A stretch of DNA of 64,000 nt from Pinus tabuliformis (GCA_031772625.1 CM062814.1:368351781-368415780); one strand, 5' to 3'. Positions 1 through 10,380 are shown, counted from the stretch's first letter. Made by a program: numbers and translations. The notes: a model not told the origin generated them from the sequence alone.

Positions 1-7
1 TGTAAAT

Positions 8-214
8 GATTTCTAATCCTATTTTATTGCTTGCACTAAATGCATTAATTTCAGTGTAGATGTTGGTTTCTAATCCTGTTTGCTTACTTGCACTAAATGC
101 ATTAATTTGAGTGTAGATGTTTATTTCTTATCCTATGTTGATTTCTTATCCTATTTCTTTTCTAATCTTATTTGATTGCTTGCATTAGATGTATTGATTT
201 TAGTGTAGATGTTG
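8..214. repeat. Tandem repeat, unit about 58 bp, three diverged copies
   Basis: Successive units begin with a TTTCTAATCCT-like stretch, pass through TGCACTAAATGCATTAATTT and end with GTGTAGATGTTG. Units start near 8 and 66. The third, from about 123, is longer because its TTTCTTATCCTAT start is duplicated. A weaker fourth echo (GCATTGATTTCAGTGTA) is near 282. No coding potential seen. Confidence 0.75.
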
Positions 215-935
215 ATTTATGATTTTATGTAATTGGACGTATGATGGCACATTAATTTTAAAGTGATTATATTAACAATATGCATTGATTTCAGTGTAAG
301 CACAAAAAATTATTGGTATTGTACATTGATTTTTATGTTATAGTAATTCAATTTATTAATATTTGAGAGCAAGATAGACAAGGTATGATGTTTACTACAA
401 CAACTTGAGCTAAATATTTAAATGGTTTACGATTTCAACTGTCTCTTTCATATAATCAACATGGAAATATGACAAAACTAACAAGGGTAAAAATAAGAAT
501 AGCAGAATAAAATCGTTTGAGATCGTTCACAATGAAGACTATTTGTAATTGACTACATTCTTATTATTCACATTTTCTATCATTCAACACTATTACATTG
601 TCACTTTGCATTCAAAATTTTTATTTCATCATTTTTATTTATTTTTGTTAAGCTTGGTAGGTCCATTCCATTTTCTATTATATAGTAAGCAAGTTTACAC
701 CACACAGATTAACCGGGTGGCCTAAACTTTCCCCGAGGGGAAACCAAGTCTGTTGGCCACTGGTCAACGTTATAAGCCATCCAAAAACATAATTGTTTCA
801 GTCTTTCTAGATAGGCTAGTTAGTTTTTTCTATCTTTCTATCTCATGTCCAGATACTACATAACTGTAAAAACTAACATATGCAACATGAAAATTAAAAG
901 CTAACCGCATTAACCAAAATTATGCATGGGGGAGT
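215..935. other. AT-rich DNA without a recognisable gene
   Basis: AT-rich, with no open frame of useful length and no recognisable RNA gene. The only structure seen is the pair of short inverted repeats at 728-768, listed separately. Confidence 0.6.
728..768. other. Two adjacent short inverted repeats
   Basis: TTTCCCC (728-734), a 2-nt spacer and GGGGAAA (737-743) form a perfect 7-bp hairpin. Nine bases later, 752-768 (GTTGGCCACTGGTCAAC) is a near-perfect palindrome. The spot is GC-rich inside AT-rich DNA. Function unknown. Confidence 0.45.
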
Positions 936-1430
936 CTAGTCCTTCTGTTCCTTAGAGGTAGATTCTATGGTAGCAAGGTCTTCAGCAGTAGCCCCTAGCA
1001 TACCATATAGCTCGATAATGCAAGAGATGTGGTGGAAAATCCTGTGCATCCTGACGTTGTATTTGTGCAACTGGAAAAGAATTTTCTCCATGTATTTCTT
1101 GTAATCTGGCAGTCCCTGGATTGTCACCCCCATCCCCACAGAAATTTTCTCCATCACCTTACTAAGTAAGATCTTCATTAAGTAGTACAGGTAAAGTGTT
1201 TGTTTAAACTCTGTGGTTCTCCCTCAAGTATTCCCTGGATCTGGAACAAGCATCCTCCAATTGTCCAACTCTTCATCAATCTCACTTTCATGCTTTACCT
1301 CATCTTCCTAATCCTCAAGCAACTTCTGAATGCCCGCATCCATCCCGTCATGGTATGTCACTGTTGCTTCAACGATGAGGTTCTCTACAGATTTACGACC
1401 CCTACAAGCTTCATACGTGCTCAGCCCCTT
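936..1430 (-). pseudogene. Broken open frame, product not recognised
   Basis: Reading leftwards from about 1430, one frame runs to a stop at 936 with only two internal stops (TGA at 1224-1226, TAG near 1310), giving about 165 codons. The downstream open part begins at an ATG at 1176-1178 and encodes about 80 residues. The inferred product is hydrophilic, acidic and probably helical, with EDEVKHESEIDEELDNW in the upstream part and LPDYKKYMEKILFQLHKYNV in the downstream part. Both stops could come from a sense codon by one C-to-T change. I do not recognise a family. It could be the end of a retroelement Gag or a decayed host-gene exon. The opposite strand also has short open frames, which I take as shadows. 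Confidence 0.35.
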
Positions 1431-2155
1431 GTCTGTTTTGGGGGCTGGGCCTCTCCGGCCGAGCCTGTGTCCTCTCACTGCTCAGGCCATGACCTATTTG
1501 GGAGAGCCCTGATAAAACCCAAAAGAATTTAGATTCGACAAACTTTTGTTAACACACCACCTTGTCCAAACATGAATTTCCTCTCCTCCATACTTCTTCG
1601 CGTGTGTGCAAGGGTATCCCAGAGCCTGCAAATACAATAGGGAGCGAGATCTCAGACTCTTACCCCAAGGCCCGTCATTATACTCATCCTCCTTACTATG
1701 TATTATATGTCGGTCATCCCCCTACATCTCAAGCTAAGCCCGCAGGCCCTTCCTGGGTCTAGCAAGACACTTGCAATTATTCCATCTTCTTGAACCCTCA
1801 AGCCATAGAGAGATATATTAGCCTCACTTGTCCCTCCAGTAGTTTTTCCACACAGGGTTTGTGGCTTTGCCTTCAATGCCATATGGGTTCTAGGTTTCTC
1901 TGCAAACCACTGCCACGGTTGTAGACCCATCCGCCTACCCTCAACTCTTCCCTACCTCTCTCTATAGCTCCCAGCCCCCCTCGATTTGCAGTGCCTCTAT
2001 CCCGTGACCCCTTGGCTTTAAAAACTAAGCATAGACTTGCATAGCCCTGCAACACACTTTTTCCTCCCTCCCCCCGCAACCATGGTTCCAGTCCAAATGG
2101 GAGAAAATCTATATGCAAAACCAAGCCATGGCATGCAATTGCCAGCCCCATTACC
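1431..2155. other. Moderately GC-rich DNA, unassigned
   Basis: Noticeably less AT-rich than its surroundings. Short open frames exist on both strands, but none has a recognisable domain. It forms the left flank of element A and should be contiguous in origin with 8205-8690 on the other side. Confidence 0.5.
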
Positions 2156-2160
2156 ACCCA
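2156..2160. repeat. Target-site duplication of element A, left copy (ACCCA)
   Basis: ACCCA lies immediately before the TG of the left LTR and is repeated exactly at 8200-8204 after the terminal CA. This fixes the element ends to the base. Confidence 0.93.
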
Positions 2161-3996
2161 TGATCCAAAATGGATCCTGAAACTCTAAGTATTCATGAAC
2201 TCTCTATAATTTATGCCAAAGATTAAAAATCTTGTGAAGATCAAACTTATCAGAGGAATCCTCATGACAATTGCTAACTACTATCAACACAAATCAACGA
2301 GGGTCATTGATCAAGCACGTAGAGCAGCGGACCATGGTAACATGCACTATCACGAATTAGCAAAGCCAACAATGGTTTGAGTCATCAGCAGAGGAATATG
2401 ATATGCGATTAGTGACAAGTCACTAAGTCGCTAATCACATATCGTAGGGCAAACCCCTCGAAGAAAGAGAGCCACATGCACCCGGACAAGAAAAATCATG
2501 AAGTGCAGTAGAAAGTGTTTCAATTCCATCCAAGGCAGGCTTCCACAGAAACTGGTAGGATATCAGAAAGGCTTCAAGCGGTAAGCGGTTTAGACCAAGT
2601 CCCGCCCAATGCCACACAGCAAGTGACACGCGTCCGACGAAAGAGAGAGAAAACTGATCACATGGGATGCGTAAACATCGAGCAAGTTATCATCCCGATA
2701 TGTGCGATGACCATAGGATCTGGAGGGTCTAGATCAACGGTGAGGATATGACCCAATGGATGACCAGATTTGACGAAGTTATAAAGCAGATTGTGTGGGA
2801 TTCTGAAGTCTGACATGGACGATGAGTTGGCAGAGAATCATGTTTTGTGGGCATTCTTGGAGTAAATGGAAATAACGGCCATTTCAAACTATCGAGTGTT
2901 TCTGGTGAACCTGACACACTCATCCGTTAAAGGAATAAGTCGCCACCTCCCAATAAGGTGTTATGCAGTTACTGTAACCGCTGAAAAGAAGGGATTCGAA
3001 CGGACGGAGGGAGGTAACCAGAAAGCTGAGAAGTGGAAATGAACAGTGGGAAAGAAGATTGGATTAAAAGCCACAGATTGACAGAGAGGAGAGGGGCCAA
3101 CCCAGGAAGCAGTAAGCAGACCTGGAAGTAGAGAAACCAGAGCTGAGCTGACCTCGAAGAAGCAAAGGCAGTAAGTGAGCCGTGGTTAAGACACAGATAG
3201 AGAGGGCACTCTAGAGAGTTTGTGTACTCTAGAAAGACTTGGGGGATTCATGAACAGTCCTACTGATTTTATATGTTGTGTGAGACTCAAATTGAGCTCA
3301 CTGTAATAGGCAGAGCCACGATAGGTTGGAGGCAGAGCCACAGAGCCAGAGAGCTCTAATAGACTTCTAAAGAGCAATGAGGCTACAGTGAAGTTGCAGC
3401 ATAGCAGGAGATCGAATGATCAAGCTGTGGCTAGTTGTTTGAGGTGTGTCGAAGATAAGAGAAGGAGTTCTAGAGACAAATGCAAAATTCTGAGGGAGTC
3501 AGAGAAGCCAGAAGATCTAGAAGCTCAGAGCACTGACTGAAGGAGTCAAGTCTAGAGAAGCTTAGACATGTCTGTAGAACAAGGACAGCCAGGGGTAAGA
3601 TGGAATTTCTAAGCCCATTGGTTTAGCTATAAACCAATGGAGTTAAGTGTAGCACTTGTAAAATAATTTAAGCCATAATCCTAGAGAGTCTAATCGAGTT
3701 CAGTAGAGCTCAACGCGATGTAGCCCAAAATATGAGGGTGAACTCCATATTATATTTTTGTCTTATGGGTTTGTTGAATTGTTGCTTTATTTATTGTTAT
3801 TTGTGTTTCACATCACCATAAGGAAATGAACATAAGCACTCAACAGTAAAAAAAAATACAAGTATACACCTATGTTTTCAATCATTTCTTAATCCGCATT
3901 GGTTAATCATTAATACTTGGGAAAATTTCAAGCTTTGGAAGTGGGAGAGGTTCTTGTAAGTTAGACAAGAAGCCTAAGAGCCCCATTTTTAGATCA
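2161..3996 (+). repeat. 5' LTR of element A (1836 bp)
   Basis: Direct repeat of 6390-8199, starting TGATCCAAAATGG and ending AGATCA. Over the first 60 or so bases the copies differ at about five positions plus a 2-bp gap, so the insertion is not recent. A purine-rich stretch at 3000-3250 carries the GCCAGAGAGC-type words that also occur in the LTRs of element B. Confidence 0.92.
3615..3640. promoter_or_regulatory. Inverted CCAAT-box hairpin in the LTR
   Basis: CCATTGGTTT and AAACCAATGG form perfect 10-bp arms around a 6-bp loop (AGCTAT). Each arm contains a CCAAT box, one on each strand. The 3' LTR keeps the structure at 7816-7841 with changes only in the loop and at the tip of the left arm. 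The position in the LTR makes a promoter or enhancer role plausible; that is inference. Confidence 0.5.
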
Positions 3997-3998
3997 GG

Positions 3999-4010
3999 TT
4001 GTATCAAAGC
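3999..4010 (+). other. Primer-binding site, initiator-Met tRNA type
   Basis: TTGTATCAAAGC matches the standard plant site TGGTATCAGAGC at 10 of 12 positions and lies 2 nt after the LTR end. Both mismatches are G to T or G to A. Confidence 0.8.
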
Positions 4011-4329
4011 TTAAGTTTGATTAACCCCACCTTTAAAGAAGGTTGTATTAGAATGCCTGATTGATAGGGAAAAGATTTCTTGTCTGAAAGGTGTTTGGAC
4101 AATCAAGGATTGATTGCCTTATTGATTGTATGCTTGGTTGCAAACTAACTATGGTTTGTGTTTGCAGAGCTGAAGGGAAATCTATTGATAGCTCAGTTTA
4201 GGAAGGACAAGAAAGAAGAAGGGATGAAGGCATTCTTCTATCCTAAAGGACCTCAAGGCAATCCTTGAAGCACAAAAGGTCGTAAGCTCTTTAATAATCT
4301 TGTTTGAAGTTATTTTGTGCACTTTAAAA

Positions 4330-5481
4330 ATGAGAACTTCTACAAGTGAGTTCTCAAATTCTTCTTGCTCCCCAAGTTCCTTTAATGGAGACATGAAGCA
4401 AGACTTGTCCACCATGATGGATATGGTGAGAGAAATGTATGAAGAGGGAAGGAAGAGCAACATACTTAGAGAGTAGTTGAATTCCATGGAGGAAGAGAAC
4501 CAGATGCTTTCTGGCAAATTGCAAGAAATGGAGAGGCAACTTCATATTGCAAATATGAACCTAAAAAGGATGCATGAGTTGGAGTCAGAACTCTTTGTTG
4601 CCAAAGGAGCCTTGGCCAAGTATTAGCTTGAAGAAGAGGTAAACCATTCCTGTTTGTATTCAAATTCTTCTAAGAATGCTTATATTGGTTCTTTTGAAAA
4701 ACATACCAGAGGCATAGGTTCCAAGCTAATGTACAAGATGGGCTATGAGGGAAAAGGATTGGGAAAACATGCACAAGGTATTGTTGAGCCAATAATGGTT
4801 GAAGAAAGGCCTAAGTATTTGGGTCTTGGCTATGGACATTCTTATGGAGAGAGTGGCAAAGTTGCCATGAAGGTCAGTGAAACAGTTCCAAAAAGGAGTT
4901 TCATTGCAGGTCCTCTACCTCAGAAGTGTGAGGATTGCGTTAAGGAGGAATGCAATAGCTTGAAACATCATTCGCAGGATGCAGGTGTTTAGAAACACAC
5001 ACTTGAACGAAAGAGTTGTGGAAACTTTGATAGCCTTGAAGAAAGTGATGGTGTTCCAAAGGGAGCCACTTCTTCATTTGTTTCACCTCCTCATGAAGGA
5101 AATAAAGGTGAAAGATGCAGGTATAAATCTGGTTCTAAACACATTCCTTTTGATTTTGTAAAGCACGGAAAAAGAATTGCATGTTCCTTTTGTGGTTTGG
5201 ATAACCATTATGTTTCTAGATGTTGGAAGAGGATGGCCACATACAGGAAAATTTTGAAGGAAACGAAGAAAGCAGCCAAAGGTCCACGGGACAAGGCAAA
5301 TCATGTTGTCAAAAGGATGCACATGTGTTGCACTTACTGCCATAAGCAAGGGCATCTTGCTGAAAGGTGTTGGACTTTGGATCCAACACTACTTCCACCA
5401 AAGCTGAAAGAGAAGGTGGAAAAAGGGAATGGTAGGGATGGAAATAAAGATTCCATGATTGATGTGTTTCAGGATGATTGA
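4330..5481 (+). pseudogene. Gag-like protein with coiled coil, G-patch and two CCHC knuckles (element A)
   Basis: One frame runs from ATG 4330 to the stop at 5479-5481 (383 codons), broken by three in-frame TAGs (4474, 4624, 4990). Order of parts: a charged, coiled-coil-like N-terminus to about residue 100; a G-patch at about residues 128-160 (4711-4810), with the glycine pattern GIGSKL...MGYEGKGLG...GIVEPI; a basic and polar linker; a CCHC knuckle CSFCGLDNHYVSRC (5191-5232); and a second, CTYCHKQGHLAERC (5329-5370). CCHC knuckles bind RNA in Gag proteins, and G-patches bind nucleic acid or helicases. There is no capsid-like Gag core, unlike element C, and no enzyme domain. All three TAGs are one C-to-T change from CAG, fitting decay of methylated DNA. 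It lies about 320 bp after the primer site, as a Gag would. Confidence 0.85.
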
Positions 5482-6048
5482 CATATTGATGTTTATGTGC
5501 AAACAAAGGAGGGACCTTGAAATGGAATGGTAAGAAATGGTTAAAATTCTTATCCAATTAAGACTGCATGTCTATTGACACGTCTGTTTAAATTTCTTTT
5601 TGGCATAAATGCAAGTTGCAAGATCTTATCAAAATGGTAGATGGAACGAAGTTGAGTAGGAAATTCACTTTATTGTTGCAACAATATGTTCATTTCAGCT
5701 TCGAAAGTATTGTGTACTTAAGCAAAATTTGAAAGATGGAATGCATGCATGAGCATGAGATGCATGTGATGTTGGCTTGGGAGAAGTTAACTTGGTCTCC
5801 AAAATGGAGATAATGATGAAGTATTTCATCTTTCGGAAAAGAGTCCTAAAAGTCTTTTTCCTACATGCTTGAATTGAAGAGTCATTTGTTGCAAAATCAT
5901 GTTTTATTGGCTAGTTATCTAGTCAATCATTTGTATGCAGATATAATACATGGAAGCGTTCACAAGATGTGAATTCTATTTCTTTATTTAAGAAGGAGTT
6001 AATCCATCTAGTTGTTGTCTGTATGCTTGTTGTTTTTAACAGTTGTTG
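5482..6048 (+). other. Internal non-coding stretch of element A
   Basis: No sustained open frame and no pol motif. This is where a pol gene would sit in an autonomous relative, so its absence is informative. Confidence 0.6.
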
Positions 6049-6351
6049 ATGGGCAACTTTTCAAACAGGTACAAAATGAAAGTTTTTTGGAGCAGATGTA
6101 CTTCACATTCGTTTGAGCCACCTTGGATCAAGGATCAAGGCAAAGAAGTTCAAACCCCTTTTGTAAACTTCATAGAAGAAGTTCTGCATGAAGTTAAGGA
6201 GGAAAAAAATTCTTCCCGAGACGACCAAACCCATCTAAGCAGGGAAGTGGTCAGAAATTTTGGTTCAGAGGCACTACGCAAAGGCAAGTGTAGAGAGGCT
6301 GAAAGAAGAGGGTGTTGTTACTCTTATTTACTGATCAGATCAGTATATTAG
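6049..6351 (+). CDS. Small open frame before the 3' LTR, product unknown
   Basis: About 100 codons from ATG 6049, ending 38 bp before the 3' LTR. The product is hydrophilic and rich in Lys, Glu and Arg (for example KEEKNSSRDDQTHLSREVVR), with a Cys pair near the end (RRGCCYSY). There is no signal peptide, membrane segment or known domain. It could be a chance frame or the tail of a lost reading frame. Its place just inside the 3' LTR is where some plant elements carry extra frames, but I see no homology to support that. Confidence 0.25.
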   Translation: MGNFSNRYKMKVFWSRCTSHSFEPPWIKDQGKEVQTPFVNFIEEVLHEVKEEKNSSRDDQTHLSREVVRNFGSEALRKGKCREAERRGCCYSYLLIRSVY

Positions 6352-6380
6352 TCTTTTGGTGGACTAAAAGTTCTTTTAGT

Positions 6381-6389
6381 GGGAAGGCG
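6381..6389 (+). other. Probable polypurine tract of element A
   Basis: GGGAAGGCG immediately precedes the TG of the 3' LTR. It is short and has one pyrimidine, so it is weak, but it is correctly placed. Confidence 0.5.
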
Positions 6390-8199
6390 TGTTCCAAAAT
6401 GGATCTTGAAACTAAGTCTTCATGAACTGTCTATAATTTATGACAAAGATTTAAAATTTTGTGAAGATCAAGCTTATCAAAGGAATCCTCGTGACAATTT
6501 CTAAGTGCGAACAATGTGAACCAACGAGGGTCGTCGATCAAGCACACAGAGCGGCAAACCATGGTAATGTGTGTTGTCGCGAATTAGAAAAGCTAGCGAT
6601 GGTTTGAGTCAATGGGGAAGGAATATGATATGCGATTAGTGACCTCGCAGGGCAAACCCCTCGAAGAAGGAGAGCCACATGCGCCCAGACTCGAAAAATC
6701 ATGAAATGCTACGGAAAGTGTTTTGGTTCCATCCAAGGCAGGATTCCACAGAAACTAGCAGGATATTGGAAGGGCTTCGAGCGGGAAGCGGTTTGGACCG
6801 AGTCCCGCCTAATGCCACACATCGAGTGACATGCATCTGACGAAAGAGAGAGAAAACTGCTCACATCAGACGGGTAAACGTCAAGCAAGTTATCCACTCG
6901 ATATGTGTGATGATCGTAGGATCTGGAGGGTCCAGATCAACAATGGATATGCAACCCGATGGATGACTGGATTTGACGAAGTTATAAAGCAGATTGTGCA
7001 GGATTCTAACTCCGACGTGGATGATGAGTTGGCATAGATTCGTGTTTCGTGGGCATTCTTGGAGTAAACATAAATAATGGCCATTTCAAATGATCGAGTG
7101 TTTCTGGTGAACCTGAAACGCTCATCCGTTAAAGGAATAGGTGGCCAACCCCCTATAAGGCGTTATGCAGTTACTGTAACTGCTAAAAAGAAGGGATTCA
7201 AACGGACAAAGGCAGGGAACCAGAAAGCTAAGAAGTGGAAATGAACAGTGGGAAAGCAGATTGGATTAAATGCCACAAACTGATGGAGAGGAGGGGGGGC
7301 AGCCTAGGAAGAAATAAGTAGACCTGGAAGCAGAGAAACCAGAGCCGAGCTGCCCTCGAAGAAGCAAAGGCAACAAGTGAGCCAGGGTTAAGACACAGAC
7401 AAAGAAAGTACTCCAAAGAGTCTGTGTACTCCAGAGAGACTTAGGGGAACCAAGTACAGTCCTACTAATTGTATCTGTTGTTTGAGATTCAAATTGAACT
7501 CATTGTAATAGGCAAAGCCACTAGAGTTGGAGGCAGAGCCACAAAGCCAGAGAGCTCCAATAGACTTCTAAAGAGCCACGAGGCTACAACGAAGTTGTAG
7601 CATAGCAGGAGATCAAATGATCGAGTTGTGGCTGGTTTCCTGAGGTGTGTCGAAGACAGGAGAAGGAGTTCTAGAGACAAATGTAGAATTCTGAGCGAGT
7701 CAGAGAAGCCAGAAGCTCGAGAAGCATAGAGCACTCACTGAAAGAGTCAAGTTCAGAGAAGCCTAGACCTGTCTACAGAATGAGGACAACTAGGGGTATG
7801 ATGGAATTTCTAAGCCCATTGGTTCAGCTACAAACCAATGGAGTTAAGTGTAGCACTTGTAAAATAATTTAAGCCATAATCCCAGAGAGTCTAATCAAGT
7901 TGATTAGAGCTCAAGGAGACGTAGCCCAAAATATCAGGGTGAACACCATATTATATTGTTGTCTTATGGGTTTGTTGAATTGCTGCTTTATTTACTCTTA
8001 TTTGCATTTCACATCAGCATAAGCAAATGAACATAAACACTCAACAGTAAAAAACAAATACAAGCATACACCTATATTTTCAAGCATTTCTTAATTCCGC
8101 ATTGGTTAAACATTAAGACTTGGGAAAATTTAAAGCTTTGGAAGTGGGAGAGGTTCTTGTAAATTAGATAAGAACACTAAGAGCCCCATTTTCAGATCA
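6390..8199 (+). repeat. 3' LTR of element A (1810 bp)
   Basis: Second copy of 2161-3996, starting TGTTCCAAAATGG and ending AGATCA, with small indels along its length. The CCAAT hairpin is at 7816-7841. Confidence 0.92.
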
Positions 8200-8204
8200 A
8201 CCCA
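8200..8204. repeat. Target-site duplication of element A, right copy (ACCCA)
   Basis: Exact match to 2156-2160, immediately after the LTR end. Confidence 0.93.
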
Positions 8205-8690
8205 TAACAATTTATTCCCAATTCCGTCGAACACATTCCCCTCCCTTCCCCCTGGCAAAAACCCAACCAGAACATAGATTCAATACTAAGGCAGAGCCAA
8301 ATTACATACCCGCATCGAGGCATCTGTTCACGACCAAGGTTCGTCTCTTGTCGTCGACCTTCCCTGTCTGTGTATCACCACCCTTCTCCACAACCTTTCT
8401 CACTGACGTCAAATGGCCTTGCCTACTCCACCACCCTACTTTAGTCCCTTCCCCACCACCTTACCCATTTACCAAACATGCATTCCTTCCGAAGGACACC
8501 GCACCCCCTACTTTGAGCATGTGGGGGGCGACCGTGATTATGGCCCGAGTACTACACATGTGCACCGAGCCTGGCCTGATTGACAATGACCCGCATTCCG
8601 ATAAAGGCTTATTTCATCATTTTTCATTATTAAAGTTATTAACAATATTGATCATCTCAACAAACTGAGGTAACTAAGTGAAATTAAAAT
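8205..8690. other. Right flank of element A, unassigned
   Basis: Less AT-rich, with C-rich runs on the plus strand. A 106-codon frame at 8348-8668 is Pro- and Ser-rich because of those C runs and resembles nothing known. Nothing further seen. Confidence 0.4.
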
Positions 8691-8818
8691 TAAAATGACG
8701 AGATTAATTTGAAACATATTTAGAATATTTAAAATAATTATATTAATATTAGATGCATTTACATATTAGATTTTCCCTGGCCTCACATATTAGAGTGGAA
8801 GCTTATCCGCACCACTTT

Positions 8819-8880
8819 TATATAGTTATTCTAATTCTAATTTATCTATTATATAGTTATTCTAATTCTATTTTATCTAT
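8819..8880. repeat. Tandem duplication, 31 bp x 2
   Basis: Two adjacent copies of TATATAGTTATTCTAATTCT followed by an 11-base tail (8819-8849 and 8850-8880), with one A/T difference. Confidence 0.85.
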
Positions 8881-9240
8881 GTACCAAATTAATATTACCA
8901 CCACGATGATGGTATCTTTTAGCGCACACCATCCAATCCCGCCTAATGTTTTATTTCCATGTGGGTCAGATTCCATTTCCCTGTGTTAATGAATGGTTTG
9001 TCCATTTAACAGTCTGCAGGAACAAGTGCTTTATATCATATGTTCGATGTAAAATGGCAGTGTGTTTTATTTTTACTTTTAATGTATAAAATAAATATTT
9101 TTTGATAATTTTAGTGGTATTGAATTGCAGAACCCACAAATTTTTATCTAATTTAAAAGAATATTTATTTATATATAAAAATTAAATTACACTCTGTAAG
9201 ATTAGTTTATTAATTAAAATAATTAAATTATACTTTTTCT
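8878..9240 (+). repeat. Dispersed repeat, copy 1 (partner at 47257-47640)
   Basis: Shares CACACCATCCAATC, ATATCATATGTTCGATGTAA and a long AT-rich tail with 47257-47640, in the same order and orientation with scattered indels. No terminal inverted repeats, poly(A) tail or coding frame seen. It may be a fragment of a larger unclassified element. Confidence 0.7.
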
Positions 9241-10140
9241 TTAACATTTTGAAAATTTCATAACTAAAATTTATTATTTTAACAATTTTTTACTTAATTC
9301 TAAACGAATTAAATCAAAATATTTAAGAATAAAACCTATATGGGTTTGTATAGGTATAGGTTGCTTTAAAGTTTGTTTTCCTCTTAAAAAAAAATTGTTT
9401 TCGTAAGTATTGGTTTTGATTATTAAATTATTAAAGTCAATCTGTATAAATATTGGATTTAACTTTTACGCAAATGTTGGCCTCAAACAGGTCGGCTTGT
9501 CCCCGCCCAAACACGATGCTTGACTTGTTACAGGTTCCATGAAGGAAAACGTGATTTCCAGAGATGCCACAACTACAAGCGAAAGCTATCAATATATTAA
9601 GCAAAACCTATATATATATCAGAAAAAGTTGCATTAAATGTTACATCATATAAATATATTAAGCAAAACCTATAAAAAATTATCAGAACAAGTCCCGGGA
9701 GATGTTACAGCATGTAAGCAAAATCTATAAAAGATGAGAACTGTGGAGATGCCAGCTATGAAGCTTCGACTTTTTCCTCTTGTCAGTAGCTATCATGGTT
9801 GGATTAAAAATTCAGATAATGAAAGCCTCTACCGTTCCTCACAATCATTGATAATGCCACTTGTCCTGCCGTTCCACAATAAATTATTTCTAACAACTTG
9901 CTTCAACACTTTGGTTTCATATAAATATATATATATTCGGTATTCGTTAGCAGAAACATAGACCAGTAATGCGTCCAGTGTGGAGTGCTGTCACTCGTCG
10001 CTTTGTTAGTTACATATATTTTTCAGCGTTTCCAAGCGTTGTAAATATGTCCTTGCAACCAGTATGTGCATTCAGGCTTGTTTTTCTAAACTCATATATA
10101 TATAAACTCATTTGCTCTTCAATTGGATGATTATCATACC
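9241..10140. other. AT-rich DNA
   Basis: No gene seen. A 75-codon plus-strand frame (9734-9961) has no recognisable feature. It contains the short duplication at 9592-9712. Confidence 0.5.
9592..9712. repeat. Imperfect tandem duplication, about 60 bp x 2
   Basis: Each unit begins ATATATTAAGCAAAACCTAT and contains ATCAGAA, AAGT and ATGTTACA in order. A partial third echo (GTAAGCAAAATCTATAAAAG) follows. Confidence 0.6.
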
Positions 10141-10157
10141 GAATTTATTCCCAAATT

Positions 10158-10380
10158 ACAGCTCGCCCTATATTGAATTCAAATTATTTTCGTTCTTCGG
10201 ACAGGAGTGTGGTTTCCGCACTGCCATTTAGACGACCATTTAGCGTGGACATTGAATATGGTGCTCGTGGGGAAGAACGGTCGCGGTCCTTTGGCAACAT
10301 TGGAGCCTCCTCCGCATACAGAAGAAGATACCAAGAACCATATCAGAATCTCAAGACATTGAGCGATCGGTATTGATTTA
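10158..10380 (+). other. Possible decayed exon or gene fragment, unidentified
   Basis: A stretch of more balanced base composition within AT-rich DNA. It holds an open plus-strand frame from about 10173 to a TGA at 10374-10376 (about 67 codons) with no ATG at its start. It is rich in Ser and Arg (EERSRSFGNIGASSAYRRRY). A pyrimidine-poor but AG-ended TTACAG precedes it at 10156-10161 and could be a splice acceptor. The minus strand is open for 110 codons over the same stretch. No known family recognised on either strand. Confidence 0.2.

Larger units (their letters stand above)
2161..8199 (+). mobile_element. Element A: non-autonomous LTR retrotransposon with G-patch Gag
   Basis: Complete element of 6039 bp: LTR (2161-3996), primer site (3999-4010), a broken Gag-like frame (4330-5481), a weak polypurine tract (6381-6389) and LTR (6390-8199), with an exact 5-bp target duplication. 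The LTRs begin TG and end CA. The internal region is only about 2.4 kb, and I see no protease, reverse transcriptase, RNase H or integrase motif in it. It is therefore a non-autonomous, Gag-only LTR element. The LTR start (TGATCCAAAATGG), LTR end (AGATCA), 2-nt spacer before the primer site and G-patch/CCHC product link it to elements B (21568-32344) and C (39955-44929). Which superfamily supplied its enzymes cannot be told from the sequence. Confidence 0.92.

Noticed and set aside
1200..1762. Overlapping plus-strand frames
   Set aside because: They lie opposite or beside the more coherent minus-strand pseudogene and have no domain.
2980..3010. GAAGGGATTCGAACGGACGG, resembling the end of a tRNA gene
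   Set aside because: It lies in the LTR of element A and recurs in the second LTR (about 7190-7206) without a cloverleaf.
5309..5557. Minus-strand frame of 82 codons
   Set aside because: Antisense shadow of the CCHC-coding region of element A.
9734..9961. 75-codon plus-strand frame
   Set aside because: No recognisable domain, no coding context and a tail of AT-rich translation.
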